64,000 nucleotides of DNA, taken from NCBI GenBank assembly GCA_002794775.1, contig NBAY01000108.1, positions 1 to 64,000 on the forward strand, written 5' to 3'. The notes under the pieces were generated by a model. It was given only the letters and a program-made list of their open reading frames with translations, was not told the DNA's origin and searched no databases. A program made the position numbers and the translations under genes. The stretch is from Porodaedalea pini (Eukaryota > Basidiomycota > Agaricomycetes > Hymenochaetales > Hymenochaetaceae). Positions 12,317-24,321 of this stretch are shown in pieces (the first letter of the stretch is position 1; every line of letters begins with the position of its first letter).

Positions 12317-13311
12317 AAGCCAGAAAGAGGTCTGCAAGGTCGAATGCGTGGCTCCAAACGGCTTCGCGAAACGTTAATAAATTCGTACCTCGAGAGACTT
12401 CAGACGACTCACTGCTGACGACAGGGCTGACACCAGAGACTCGAGGAGGGTCTGCGAATGTGTCGTAAAGCTGACCAAGGCTGACATCTCGATGAAAAGG
12501 ACCAGTTACAGATTTCAAAATAGGCCCCAGGGTAATTGAGCCAAGGATTGTGGTGAGCGAGAAAGATGACTATTTGTTTATTAAGTGCAAGAACGTTAGA
12601 AGCAGCGGTGAAGGGTTCACCTCTTCATGCGACATAAAAGTTCATGCGGCTTTTTCTGCCTCAATCTTTGACCCTACGTAAGTGTGAAAGCCGATGGCAG
12701 GATTATCCAGATTCTTCACAGCTTACTCCGTCATAATGCTCCAATCCTGGCCAGTAATAACTTCCTTTGTTGGGTCCTTGGCGGTCATGACGGCAGAACC
12801 CATAGAGCCAAGGAAGAGTAAACACTCCATTGAAGATGTGTTGTGAACGCTACGTAAGATGTTCAAGTCCCTTCAATGGCTAGAACGTACTACGAAAACA
12901 TTATCAGGGCTATAAATACAACAATCGGCAGTCAAATTTGCCACTGAACTTATTCTCTGGGAAGTTTGGCATCCATCATAACGGGAGAGGCAGTGTGGAT
13001 AACGGCGTCTGAGCCTTGAGAATAAATGAATGGCCGTCGGTGTCTGAAAGTGCAAACAATATGATATGCAGCAGTGTACATCGAAGGGCGTCGTCAAATG
13101 CCCCAGGCTGGATGATGTCCGGGACCTCGACGACCTCTAGCTTGTCGCCGTACTCTGAAAGCGCATTTTTTACGAATGATGCTGACCTGACGGCTCTGAC
13201 AGTGCCTCGAACCTGGCAGCCATGCTGAAGGAGACGGAGTGTAATGCAACTCGCGACGTGGCCATTGATACCAGAAACCAGGACAAGTGGTCCTGGCTGA
13301 ACAACACACAT
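12040..13311 (-). pseudogene. Extended SDR / dihydroflavonol-reductase-like enzyme, disabled
   Basis: Remnant of a NAD(P)-dependent reductase of the extended short-chain dehydrogenase family (cinnamoyl-CoA or methylglyoxal reductase-like). The nucleotide-binding start LVLVSGINGHVASC, then a basic VRGTVRAV segment, splices through an intron after DDALR into AVIHTASPVMMDAKLPRE. Further on come GSMGSAVMTAKDPTKEV, the catalytic-type stretch FHTYVGSKIEAEKA, FDLADLFLASL and the terminal exon ILRKVIPDRPYPPEKAD. Lesions: TAA at 12950-12952 right after LPRE, a frameshift near 12850, and TAA at 12723-12725 just before AVKNLDNPA. Only the last exon is also present in the 48 kb copy. Family fairly sure; exact substrate class not. 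Confidence 0.7.
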
Positions 13312-13546
13312 AGTCGGAACGGGGATGTAGACTTGGCGAACTTGATGCAGACCAGCTGAGGCAGACTCCTCGGTAAACTTCTTGATGGGTACTCGGGTCC
13401 TTCGGCGAAATCTGAAATTGACGCACGGACGCGCAGCCACCTATATCTGTTTCGTAAATCAAACATCTTGGCCAAAGAAGGGTCCAATAGGATCGAGATA
13501 AATAATGAGGTACGGTAAAGAATACTTTACTTGCGTAGGTTTATAA

Positions 13547-16316
13547 TCAAAAGGTCACAAAAGCGCTATTCTTCTTCTTCCCGAATGTATAGACAATACG
13601 TGCACTAAGGTATACACCGGACATGACACCAATGATGACGCTTATCACTGTAAGAATAACCGACAATACATCAACAAAATATTTCACAACAAGATGATAA
13701 TAAAGCTCACTCTTCCGTGCCAAGTCGAGCGATTCGGTATATTCGTCTTCGCCAGGCGCAGTGTACGAGCTCGACAAGCCACCCGCCTCAGCCAAGCCGG
13801 TCGGAATAAGCAGCCAGATGCCTGTGAGCATAACTGTGAACGCCGTGCCACCCATCTTCCGCGAATAGATGTTCCCAAGTAGGCTAACGACGAAGCTCCC
13901 CAAGAGTGCAGCGTAGTCCGGATGGCCCGAGAGACCCATCCGACGATTTGCAAGCTGCGTCACAGCGGTGCTCGTGCAGCTGATAATAATCATCACAGGC
14001 ATCTCGGTAGTGAGCAGCGGCTGTGCACGCTTCATGCTAAGTACGAGGTTGAGAACCGGCAGAAGCGCAAAAAGAGAGTACCATGGCAGCGGAGAGAGCC
14101 ACCAGCCCCAGGATGGGTCACGATAGCACCCTTTGACAACATCGTGAGTCGCTGCTGCAGACTGCTCCCGGAATGACCAAATGCCCGTCAGGTTGGCAGG
14201 CGAGAGCCAGTCGGGAATCGTTGCGTTTGTCGACGTGAACGTTCCGTTGAACGTCTCGAACTTATCTGCCAAAGACGACACGTAGCCTCGTCCTCTAGAG
14301 TCGAAGTGGAGCCACACATCCGAGCCGAGCGTAAGGCCAAAACCGAGATAGAGGGACGTCATAAGCCCTGCGACGAGCTTCGGTGAACCGAGGTGTATAT
14401 TCTTGCTCGCAATATCCAGAACGCCAGATACTGCATAAGAAAGTGAGTAACACTCAATGATGTAAGGGATACCTTATACGATTAACACATACACATAATA
14501 GATCCAGGAAGAAGTCCAGCGACACCGGTAGAGGATATCGACTGATAGCAGAAGATCTGATTTGGGACACGGGCAGACAGAGCACGCGCGACCAACGAGA
14601 CAATAGCAGCCATAAAGATGCTAGACAACACACGACAGCTGTTCAGTGAAGAGTCAAGGAGCAAATTGAGGATGACTCACTCCGCTCCACTTGAGCTGAG
14701 CTGGCTCCTCGACGCGTACGTCTGCGCGAGGAGCACAAGCACACTCAGCAAGCCGGCTACCCACATATCGTTTATGCTGCCACCGAATGAACTTCCACAT
14801 AGAATGAAGCCTTGCACAAAGGTGAGAAAAAACAGCAACTTCTGCGAGTAGATTGGCTTCCGTTTGATGATTTCCTCAAGGCGCAACCTACCTTCAGTCG
14901 CTGTGATCTCATCTCGTACAACAGCACGGTAGATTGCATGAGTGTCGTGGATGCGTCCCAGATCAAGTAATGTAGATGCTTTGACGAGCAGCGTCTCGCT
15001 CGAGTGAGACTCTGGATGGCCAAAACATATTTGTACACAGCCAGGAGTGTGCACAAACTGGGCCGTCAGTTCAAAGAGCGTCGAGACGGAAGCTAGCTGT
15101 GGCTCAATGCGGTGAGAAGGAGAGCCAAAGGCGATCAGTGCACGCGCGAGGATAATGATGAATCGTTGCTGGGCATCCTCCGCTAAGATGCTCGTTAGAG
15201 GAGCTCAAGCACAACAATTAAACTAGCACTCACTATCCCGGTTGTAGATGATACGATGCTTCGCTTTCTTCCTCCGCTGACTGTACGACACGTGCTTCTC
15301 TCCGTTGCCCTCGCTTGTCTCCCCGGACTGAAGATTGTTGAGAAAGAATGGTTTTTCCGCACCTCGCACAGGCTCGGGATACAACTGGACATCCGCATCC
15401 GTCGCAAGTGAGTTTCGCGCATCCATATCACCATTTAATTGTATTGCGCGAACTAGCATATCACTCTCACACTCATCCCCGGTTCCGCCGGATTGGCCAA
15501 ACGCAGGCCTCCCGTTCTTCTTCTTGGCATTTCCGATGAACGAGTTCTTGCGACTGATGGCCGGTGTTGGAGGCGGCGAAGGAAGAGTAGGCTCTTCGGT
15601 AAGCTTCACAAAGAACTCGCGAATGCGAGTTGAGAACGGCTTCTTCCCCCTTGCATGTGCCTGTGGCAGCATTTGGATAGAGCCAAAGCGGTCGTACGCT
15701 GGCAGATAGAAGTGATCGGCAATAGCGGACGAAGGAGGGACATCCGAAGGGGCGAATCGAGGAAGCGGCGACCTCAGAAGTTGCTGCGACTCGCGGGGGG
15801 GTTTGGAGGAAAAAAGATACTGCTCGTTGAAGATCGCGCGATTCTGTGACGTCGGAGACTCGTACGTACGCGGCGGAACGACAGGCCCCGAGACTCGTTT
15901 CCCATTCAAAGTAGAGAGTGCACATTGCTGACCCACGGCACGCTCAGCGTTAGTCGCATCATAAGACGATGGACCGCGTTCCGGAATTTCGATCAAGTTC
16001 GCGCGCGTGGAGGTTGGATCTCGCGTGGCGACGTGAGGGAGAGCGGCAGCATCTGACGCGCGACGAGATCTAGCATCGCCGTGGCGAACGGCACGAGCGG
16101 GGAGCGTAGTGTATGTGTCTGAAACAGCGCGCGGGCCTCTTCCTGAGGCTGACGGCTCTTGATTGTGCATAACGTACGTGGAGGCGGGTGGCAAGTCTTG
16201 AAACGCGCTTTCAACACTAAAAGCGAGGTGTTTGAAACGAGACTGGTCAACTACAGCGGCTGACAAGTGACCCTTACCTGGTGGTCCGGTCTCGATCCAA
16301 ACATTCTTCTTGCCAT
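13547..16316 (-). CDS. ThrE/DUF1212-family membrane protein (Prm10-like)
   Basis: Multi-pass membrane protein of the threonine/serine exporter family; yeast Prm10 is a fungal member. Best model: exons 16316-16278, 16242-15234, 15182-14681, 14620-14493 and 14430-13547, 853 residues. About 330 N-terminal residues are polar and Ser/Pro-rich. The ThrE domain starts at RFIIILARALIAFGSPSHRIE. It continues through a cytoplasmic-type segment with HDTHAIYRAVVRDEITATEG and LLFFLTFVQGFILCGSSFGG. The second half has SISSTGVAGLLPGSIM, SLYLGFGLTLGSDVW and a C-terminal membrane segment. The first exon is tentative, since it requires a 35 nt intron (CAG then GTAAGG); the safe in-frame ATG is at 16170. Transport activity is inferred from family only. 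Confidence 0.85.
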
Positions 16317-19168
16317 AATTCCACGATAAATGCTTTGATACGGTTCGTCTTCCGCATACGAGACGTTAGTGCACGCAGTTCGGCTTTAGGACAATTCCAT
16401 CTGTAAAGGACTCTGTGAGCATTATCGAGAAGCATTTCAGCGAAACCGTCTTACTATGCTAATCACTTATATAGATATGTAGATATTTTCGTTGCAGATG
16501 GCTGAACAGCAGAGTAGGTTTTCGACACGGAAACCCGGAAGAGGACGTCCCCGCAGTCGAAGGCTTCTCGAAACACCATGGCGTTCTGTCCAACGACATA
16601 AAGAAGAGAAGGGTTGGTTCAAAACTGGTCGAAATGAGGAGTTGCCGAGAATGGCGGCGGAAAGTTGGGAACGAGGAAACGACGCTGAACTTTCTTCAGC
16701 TATCACGTGGACGACACGCGGACGCGTCCCATTCGGAGTCAGTCACGTTTCAGCAACATGAGATGTCTCTCGATATACACGATTTTTGAGGACTTCAGCT
16801 GTGCATTTCATAACACTGAAAACAACTAAACCACGCGTACCCGAAGCGTTATTTGCGCACCTCTTTTCAAATTGTACAATCATGGAAATCATCTACAGTC
16901 CCATACTCACGAGGGTGAAAGCTTTATATGGTTCAAATTTCGCGACGATAGTTTGATCAGTCGAACTCTTCCGAGTCAAGCCTCCCGCTTTGCTCGGCCG
17001 AGAGTTCGAACTTTTCAAGTATCACGATCCACGACTCGCTGATCCGCACTTCGGACCTGCAAGTTGTTCTATTTCGAAGAGATATTTAATACATCTGAGA
17101 CAGGGAGGTATATTGTCGTCGATGGCTTTCTGCACTAGCGTTACCTGAAGAACTGCCAGATAAAGCCGCGAACGGCCAGGTTTACCCAGATTTTATTTTG
17201 TTGCAGATGTATATACGTAGTCCTTGCTCAACATTATTTCATCTTCTCGGAAAGAAAACTCACTCAGGCTGTGTCTTCTGTTGAATACCCTGAATACAGA
17301 GGTACACCTTCTGTACAATGAGCAGTGCCTCTAGCTCGACAGCAGATAGCTCGACAAAGCGATTTACTTCCAAGGCAAGACTGAACAGCTTTATACGAGC
17401 ACAATCTTCCTACGGAGTTATCGCAGTCCCCCCAATCCAGCCACGTATGTCGCGGTTACAGATGAATGTCCAACTGCACAGCCCACTTGGGCACCTACAC
17501 GCATGAACCCCCGTACGATGGCTCGTAAGTCCACCAACGCTTGGATATTGAAAGAGTGTTTGTGTCAGCATTATTGTACCTGTATTTTTGATTAATATTA
17601 TGCGTTTCGTATCATCGTCATCGCTAACTATTTTCAAAATGCATCTGGCGATGTCCTGGCCGGTATTTTGAGTGCTTCTGCAAAGTCCGTAACATTGGGG
17701 TTGACGAAGACAAAATCGTTCTTCCGGCTCTATCTCATCCTGAATATGCTTCCCAGTATGCATAAGGCTGAAGGAAGTTCAACGGCGTATCGTAACATTC
17801 TATTCACATCGTGAGCTTTGCAATATGCTTCTCGGTTGGCTTTACTCGCTTAAAGCTTTAGAAATCAGAACACACTGACTCCATCGGTGCGCTGGTAGAA
17901 GCAAGCGTCCCGGGTTTGAAGCAGTTGGTATTGCTCAATGTCGTCATTTGCTTTGGCGGACTCTATGGGATTAGAGATAATGGAAATAACGGGGACACTC
18001 GCATGTATGTAGTAGTGTCCTCTGCTAAAAGATTCGCCTAGATTAAATGTCAAGGACTCAGAACGCGTAAGAGGGCAAGACCAGCACGTTATATGCCCAA
18101 CAGTCACCTTTATGCTGAGTTTATCCACCATAAGTATGTTTACTCAAGTCCCGGAATTTGACTTATTGCAGCAAGCCGAAAATGAGGACCGAAAGCAAGC
18201 GCAAGGCTAGCTGTTACATTGAAAGAAGCGAACGAACAACTAAGATGCCGTATTTCAGACAGTGAGAACTGTGTCTGGAAGATATATTTGCACATACGGT
18301 AGACCATATCTCGCTCCGATTGATTATCGGTACTGGCATCGGAGTCCTTAATTCTGCGTTGAATTCAGTGTTGCGGGATTTCAGCGTAGAAGAATTTGCC
18401 TTCGTTAAGCTCAAACGGAATCAAAAATGCAGGTACGAGAATTGAAACAACATGTGTTGGTCTGTTGGTACACTTCAAGTTGAAATGCGCTAGACACCCG
18501 TTGAGAATTGAGGCGCAGATAGTGCTGTGTCGCAACAGAACCCATAAAGTGAGCCTGCTTATCAAATTAAATATAACGTAAGCACAAAGCACGCGCGCCG
18601 TTCTTCGCCCGACGGTTTGCAGCCAAATCCTCCTCGCTCTTGACAGTTGGCAATCTCATCGTACCCGTCGTTGTGTTTCTGGTGAGCTCGTTATACTGTG
18701 CAACAATGATAGCATATCTTTGACACATATTGTATTGTTGACTTAGGCTTCAGAGTTGCGGGTCTAATCCTCGACACTGTCGCCGTCCATTTCATTTCAG
18801 CCGTTGTCGTTCTGCTGTCAACGCGGTGAGCTTGGTCCATTATTCAAGAATAGGCAGCAAAATGCTGAATTTGACTCAACAGGTTGTGGAAGTCACGAGG
18901 CTGAGAGCTAGTTTGACATCGTTTGCTGGTCAAATAGGGCTTTTACGCGCTTCAAAAAATACCTGATGTCTTCGTAAGTTGTGCTGGTTCTCAACATTCG
19001 TGACTCCAATGGAGAAGGGCCACATAAGAAGGGCGTAAAATGCGAAGATGAGGCCGAGCTGACATTCGTATTCCTCTCAGGCTCTCGCGCCGTCCTCCCT
19101 CGCTTAGTAGCTCTCTCGCCTCCTCCCAACAGCACATTCTCGCCGACCGTTCTCGGCCAGTGGAGACA
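16317..19168. other. Intergenic with possible membrane-protein remnants
   Basis: About 2.9 kb without a model I can defend. Short hydrophobic stretches occur near 18600-18830 (plus; e.g. LTVGNLIVPVVVFL and LILDTVAVHFISAVVVLL), with intron-like spacing. They suggest a decayed multi-pass protein of unknown family. Nothing else is recognised. Confidence 0.35.
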
Positions 19169-20357
19169 ATGCTCGAACCTCCTGTGGCACCCTTCTCAGG
19201 CGCGGCTTCGCGTCCCGTATCTGGTGTTCCGTCGCTCTCCCCATCAACCACATCCCTCTCCATCAACTACATTCCCAACAAGTTTTCCGCGCCTGCCTCG
19301 CCGGGACTGTACAAGCGTCGGGCCGCCGCGAATGGCATGAACGGACCAAATGGGAAGACGGGTGGTGGACGGGAAGCGTTCCGCAATACGGAGGCACGCA
19401 TGCCTGATGAGAACGACGATGATTACGACGGTGTCGACAATATCAACCTGTTGCAGGGCCGTTCGAAGCTGCGCTGGAACCGTTTCAAATGGATCCTCTT
19501 CACGATGAACCTGCTCGTCACCATCTATTCGCTCATTTCCCTCGTTTTCTGTATCCTCACCTGGCTTAATGTATGGCATCATGCCGACATCGTGCGTGTT
19601 GGGAACACCCCCGAGCTCATTGTCTCCACAGTCGCTGCGACAGTTGGTGTCATCACGTCCCTCCTTGGTTGGGCTGGTATCCTGCTTAACAATCGTGGCT
19701 TCCTCGCGGTGTACACCCTCCTCCTCTGGGTCCTTTTCGGCCTTATATGTGTACCGGGGTACTTGACGTACAAGAAACGCACGTTCAACCTTGAGGGCAA
19801 GGTCAATGCGCAGTGGAGCCGCACGCTCGGTACTGCGGGACGAGCGCGTGTGCAAGACCAGCTGCAGTGCTGTGGTTATTATTCACCGTTCGTTGAAGCT
19901 GCCGTCACTCAGACATGCTATGCGCGTTCCGTGCTTCCTGGGTGCAAAAACGCCTACATCAAGTTCGAACGTGCGGCCCTTGAGCGGTGGTATGCGGTCG
20001 CATTTGGGATCGTGCCGCTCCAGCTGCTTGCTATTCTTGCTGCTCTGCTCTGCTCGAACCACGTCACGTACCGCTGGGGCAAGGGCATGATGCCCAAGGC
20101 GTACCGTCTCGATATGAGTACTATGGCGCTCATTATAGATAGCTATGCGAAGTGCGCCTTTATTCTTTACCGTTCGTGCTGTTACTGAAAGATACTACAG
20201 CCAGCTAGCGGACCGGCTCGGCAAGAACGGCAGCACGTCGGGCACCAGCACGCCGACCGCGCCCGGGTATGCGGAACCATCGCTTAGCATTAGCGGACAC
20301 GCCCAGTACGCCTCAATTGGTGGTACGAGTGCAGACGACTATGGAAAGAAGATATAA
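19169..20357 (+). CDS. Fungal tetraspanin-like protein (Tsp2/Tsp3 type)
   Basis: Two exons, 19169-20151 and 20201-20357, 379 residues. Four membrane helices are visible at roughly 108-134, 148-172, 177-198 and 270-295. The large loop between helices 3 and 4 carries the hallmark CCG (residues ~234-236, in LQCCGYY), and further Cys residues follow (QTCYARS, LPGCKN). The N-terminal ~100 residues are a polar, basic then acidic cytoplasmic tail; the C-terminus is Ser/Thr-rich and ends in a lysine pair. Tetraspanins organise membrane microdomains. In plant-pathogenic ascomycetes one is needed for appressorial penetration, but that role is not implied here. Start chosen at the ATG of MLEPPVAP; the frame extends upstream without another ATG. 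Confidence 0.88.
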
Positions 20358-20671
20358 TACGGTGTCTCTAATTCTCGGACAAGAGGTGCTTTCAGGTGTC
20401 GTGCTCTGCTCTGTTCTTTCCACTCATCAATCAGATGATATCCACAAATGCATTAACGCCCTCTAGGAGCATCATAATCTTCCTGCTTTCGTTCCTTTCC
20501 CCACGCTCTCTATCATCAAACATATCTGTTCATGCACGTTGTCGTTAGAGTCGTCCTCATCGCAAGAATTTCATAGATGTATATACCCTCATCTAATCGA
20601 CACAATTCATCAGGATTCTATCCGCTTCATCAGCCCTCATTCACTTCAATACCGTAGATGCAATACCTACT
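20358..20671. other. Short gap after the tetraspanin gene
   Basis: Probable 3' untranslated region of the tetraspanin gene up to the fold-back element. No gene seen. Confidence 0.4.
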
Positions 20672-20673
20672 TA

Positions 20674-21564
20674 CAGTAGGCAAAAAAAGTATTGCATCAC
20701 CCCTCTGAACCAAAGTTTAGTCTGTAACTCCCTCAGAAGAACATATCTTTTCTTCATACTCTATAGGCTTGTAGGCCTCCATGAAGAGACTATCTATCCT
20801 GTATAAGAACCCATGCTCTGTAGTGTAAGAGATGAAATGAGCTCTAATATATATTTCAAAATAAGGCTAAAAGAGAGATTTAACTTGCCCTATAAATTTA
20901 ATATGAGGCAAGACCTTTTTGCACTGCCTGTATTTAGATGTATACAGTAGTTCTATGCTTCTGTAACATTAGGAGAGAAGAATTGTATCTGTGAAAAATA
21001 TACTTCAGTAAATTGTGATGAAAATTTGGTCTATAAAGAAGAACATCAGAAAAAGTATGCTTTTCAGAGTACAACTATCTATATAATACTATAGGTACCT
21101 GCATGTAAGAAGGCTACTAATACCTTCTGCAGTGACATAAAATAAATGGACATATTGATGTGCTTGCATCAAGTGTGCTTTATCTTTCATGGTCTAATAT
21201 TTAGGCTTAGATTTTCATCACAATTTACTGAAGTATATTTTTCACAGATACAATTCTTCTCTCCTAATGTTACAGAAGCATAGAACTACTGTATACATCT
21301 CTAAATACAGGCAGTGCAAAAAGGTCTTGCCTCATATTAAATTTATAGGGCAAGTTAAATCTCTCTTTTAGCCTTATTTTGAAATATATATTAGAGCTCA
21401 TTTCATCTCTTACACTACAGAGCATGGGTTCTTATACAGGATAGATAGTCTCTTCATGGAGGCCTACAAGCCTATAGAGTATGAAGAAAAGATATGTTCT
21501 TCTGAGGGAGTTACAGACTAAACTTTGGTTCAGAGGGGTGATGCAATACTTTTTTTGCCTACTG
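20674..21564. mobile_element. Fold-back MITE-like element with ~353 bp terminal inverted repeats
   Basis: The left arm 20674-21025 and right arm 21211-21564 are almost perfect reverse complements, around a 185 bp unique centre without a coding frame. Termini begin CAGTAGGCAAAAAAAG. The element is flanked by TA on both sides (20672-20673 and 21565-21566), as expected of Tc1/mariner-type insertion. It has no transposase, so it would be non-autonomous. Very few differences between arms suggest recent insertion or ongoing arm homogenisation. Confidence 0.88.
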
Positions 21565-21566
21565 TA

Positions 21567-22400
21567 TTGTTCTGATCTGAGCGACCATCCCTTTTCGAGA
21601 TTTTCTCACATCCAGGATCAAAGAAACTACACGGCTGAGACTCTTCCACTTTCGTTATGAGTACTTTCTCTTAACGGCTATCGGAACCAATCCAGATAGT
21701 GCTACAGTACATCTATTATCGCTTTCGTTGGAGAAGTTAACCGATTCAACCTGGGCACCGATACACCCGAAGAATAATATATTAAAGAGATAGAAGACGA
21801 GCCACAACTCAGCATCAATGTTATGCCTGCTATTCCGAAGCCACAGGAGCGCTCACCGAAAATACAAGGGGCTTTGTAACTCTCTGCGGCCTCGTTTTCG
21901 ACGGACACTACAAAAAAAAGATCTTGGGCAGGGCAGCAGCATAACTCGACAGAGTTCCTGAAGTATTATCAGATACAGTCAACGTGTTAGAATTTTGAAG
22001 CTCTATACCGCGAAAGTGCAAAACTATAGTCGATTCGTGGTGCTATAGGAGTACTACTATACATATAAAGGTGCGCAAATAACACGAGCTGACGTATCGG
22101 CCTCACGTGCAGTACCTACAATTTCAGTATCCCGATCGAACTCTTCATCCGGACCTGTGCTGCTATGTAACTAGCTGCCATATTCTTTCAAGATAAGAGG
22201 TGCTGACTTCGATGCTTTCGACGCAGGGTTCCGTGAGTCTCAAGAGCACGGATCAACAATTAGCCTGCTAGCGAGCCTATGACTAGTCGTGGACTCAGTT
22301 AATGAGATACGCCTTCCTTGACTTTCTATAAAACCCTCACTTTTTGGCACCCTTGAACCACTTTTCTTGATCCCAGACTTTCCTTACCTAACTTCTGCGC
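21567..22400. other. Intergenic, no gene seen
   Basis: Follows the fold-back element. A TATAAAA box lies near 22326, upstream of the F-box remnant. No coding frame is recognised. Confidence 0.4.
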
Positions 22401-22871
22401 GTGCTTACTTCTTTAAGTAGGTTTCTACTCACTCCGGAGCTAGTACTTGGCGCGATGTTCATCCTCACTGATGAAGACAGATTGCTCCTTTCCAGCAGGT
22501 GTCGACGTTGGAGATACGTTGCACTAAGCGTTCCTCAGACATGGGAAAATATCTCCTTGAACCTACGTCATATTCGTTATGACCTGAAGATAAATATTCA
22601 ACGCTCCGCTACCCACCTAGCCGCCTGGTTGAAGTGATCTGCAGCTTGCTCAATATCGTTGGAATTTCGAAAAGATGGCTCTAAGGAATACATCATCGAG
22701 ACGAAGGAGTTGAATGATGAACTTCTACAGCAGATAATAGCAGTGCTCATCGGTCTCATTCTGTCTCACGCGCGCCGCTGGGCGAGGCTTACGTTCAACT
22801 TCAAGTCTACCAGAGGAGCAATGCCATTTCTAGAGAAGCTTGGCAAAATTAGCATGGCGACGCTGGAGTAG
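22401..22871 (+). pseudogene. F-box family protein remnant
   Basis: One frame reads an F-box-like start (LLTPELVLGAMFIL, then DRLLLSSRCRRWRYVALSVPQTWENISL). It continues with a typical basidiomycete F-box tail (SLEFRKDGS, then LILSHARRWARLTF). It is interrupted in frame by TGA at 22635-22637 and stops at 22869-22871. Basidiomycete F-box proteins are usually 400-600 residues, so this is a truncated, dead copy. F-box proteins recruit substrates to SCF ubiquitin ligases. The first ATG in frame is 22455. Confidence 0.55.
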
Positions 22872-23229
22872 GGCACAATATATCTCGATGAAGTCGACGA
22901 AAAGACATTCTGACGAGGATGGGTTTATTTTTGACTTGCCAAACGGACGGGTCCTCAAAAATTATGTACTATCAGACAAACCTGCAAGTTCACGTAGAGT
23001 GATCAGACACTTGAGAAATCCACTTAAGCGCACGCACCAACCATTTGAACTTCCCAAGGAATAAAACCATGCATTACGAAAAGATCCAGTAAACGTAAGT
23101 TAACAGGGGATGATGTATTTTCTAAACAATAAGTTATCCACAAAAACCAAATCATAGATCTATTTCATGTTCCGTGCACGCTGTTCGGAGACGTCGACCA
23201 TCGATATTTAACTCAGATCATTTTCCATC
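22872..23229. other. Short gap, no gene seen
   Basis: Possibly further decayed F-box sequence, then the 3' end of the GGC1 gene. Nothing recognised. Confidence 0.35.
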
Positions 23230-24321
23230 CTACACGTATTTTGAGAACCATGGGATCAGGCTCTGGGCAAGCGTGTAGCTGAATACAAGCTTTGGGCCCA
23301 CAACGAGGATCTTCGGCGTCAGCCCTTTGAAAAGAGCACTAACACCCTCCGTACGAATCAGATCGCGGAATACTGTCGTACCCGCGACACGAGTCTCGAA
23401 GTTCGCGTTCTGTATACGTGTTTTAATGACGTCGAGCGGGGCGGCAACGGTGATAGAGGCGACCGCGCCTGCGATCGAAGCGATGAAATTTTGTGTCCAT
23501 GTTGCACGGCTATAGTCTGTCACACCGAGCAGGTCCTTCGTTACTGCAGAGGCTCCAAAGAGCTGAGCGGGTTGGAAAGGTCAAAAAAGTATATTTAGAG
23601 GGAGAGCACGGGAATTAAGTAGATCAAAACGTACAGCGAAGGAGCCCGGTGCATTGCGCGCCATAGTCCAGCCCCAACCACGGTAGAGCGTCGTACCCTC
23701 CTCCATGAATATCCGCACCACACCGCGTCCGCGAAACGCATCCGGGTTCACTTGTCGTTTGATCTTTAGCACATCGAGCGGAAGGAGCAGCTGGCATGGA
23801 GAGGTCGATCTTTCATTCATACACAGCACGCATGTTAGAAGGACAAAAATGCCACTTACCACCTCGCCAATGCCCGTCAAGCTTCCCGCCGTCGCCTGCA
23901 TCATCATCTTCCCCTTCCGCTCCCCAAACGTGTTTGTGAAGTTGCTCTTATACCGCGAGCTGATCAGGTCGTTGAACCAAGGTTGCCCCCCGAATTTGTA
24001 CACTCGCTGAGCAACCTTGTAGCCCGCGGCGTACCCAAGGCCGGGAAAGAGCGAGAGCAAGCGACGTCCTAGCGGCGCGGCGGCATGCTCGCGGAAGATG
24101 ACCGTCGAGAGATTGCCCACAGCCGCACCCTTGTTGCTCATCAGCCGCTTTGCAATTGTGTCCACGGGGTGGAATACAAGCAACTCTGCAACGCCTGAGA
24201 CGGAAGAGGCGTCAGGGCCTGAGGCAATGACTGAATCACAAGTAGCCTCACCTGAGGTTCCCGACCCTAAGATACGAGCAGTGCCGCTGTCTTTTCCCTT
24301 TCCAGAGGCGACGGGAGACAT
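23230..24321 (-). CDS. GGC1: Mitochondrial GTP/GDP carrier (GGC1 type)
   Basis: Inner-membrane carrier exchanging GTP for GDP across the mitochondrial membrane; in yeast it supports mtDNA maintenance and iron homeostasis. Four exons: 24321-24252, 24194-23860, 23790-23635 and 23562-23230, giving 297 residues, a normal carrier length. Three carrier signatures are visible: FHPVDTIAKRL, LLPLDVLKIKR and AAPLDVIKTRI. The diagnostic GGC1 stretches RLMSNKGA, FPGLGYAAGYKVAQRVYK, YRGWGWTMARNAPGSFA and FKGLTPKILVVGPKLVFS are all present. The start is the ATG giving MSPVASGKG; upstream TTG/CTG codons were not used. All introns are GT-AG. The gene looks intact. Confidence 0.93.

Noticed and set aside
15223..16266. 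Start of the ThrE-like protein at 16266
   Set aside because: The codon there is TTG, not ATG. An in-frame ATG at 16170 or a spliced start at 16316 is more credible.
16492..16761. Basic 89-codon plus-strand frame
   Set aside because: It lies in the promoter region of the ThrE-like gene and has no motif; probably chance.
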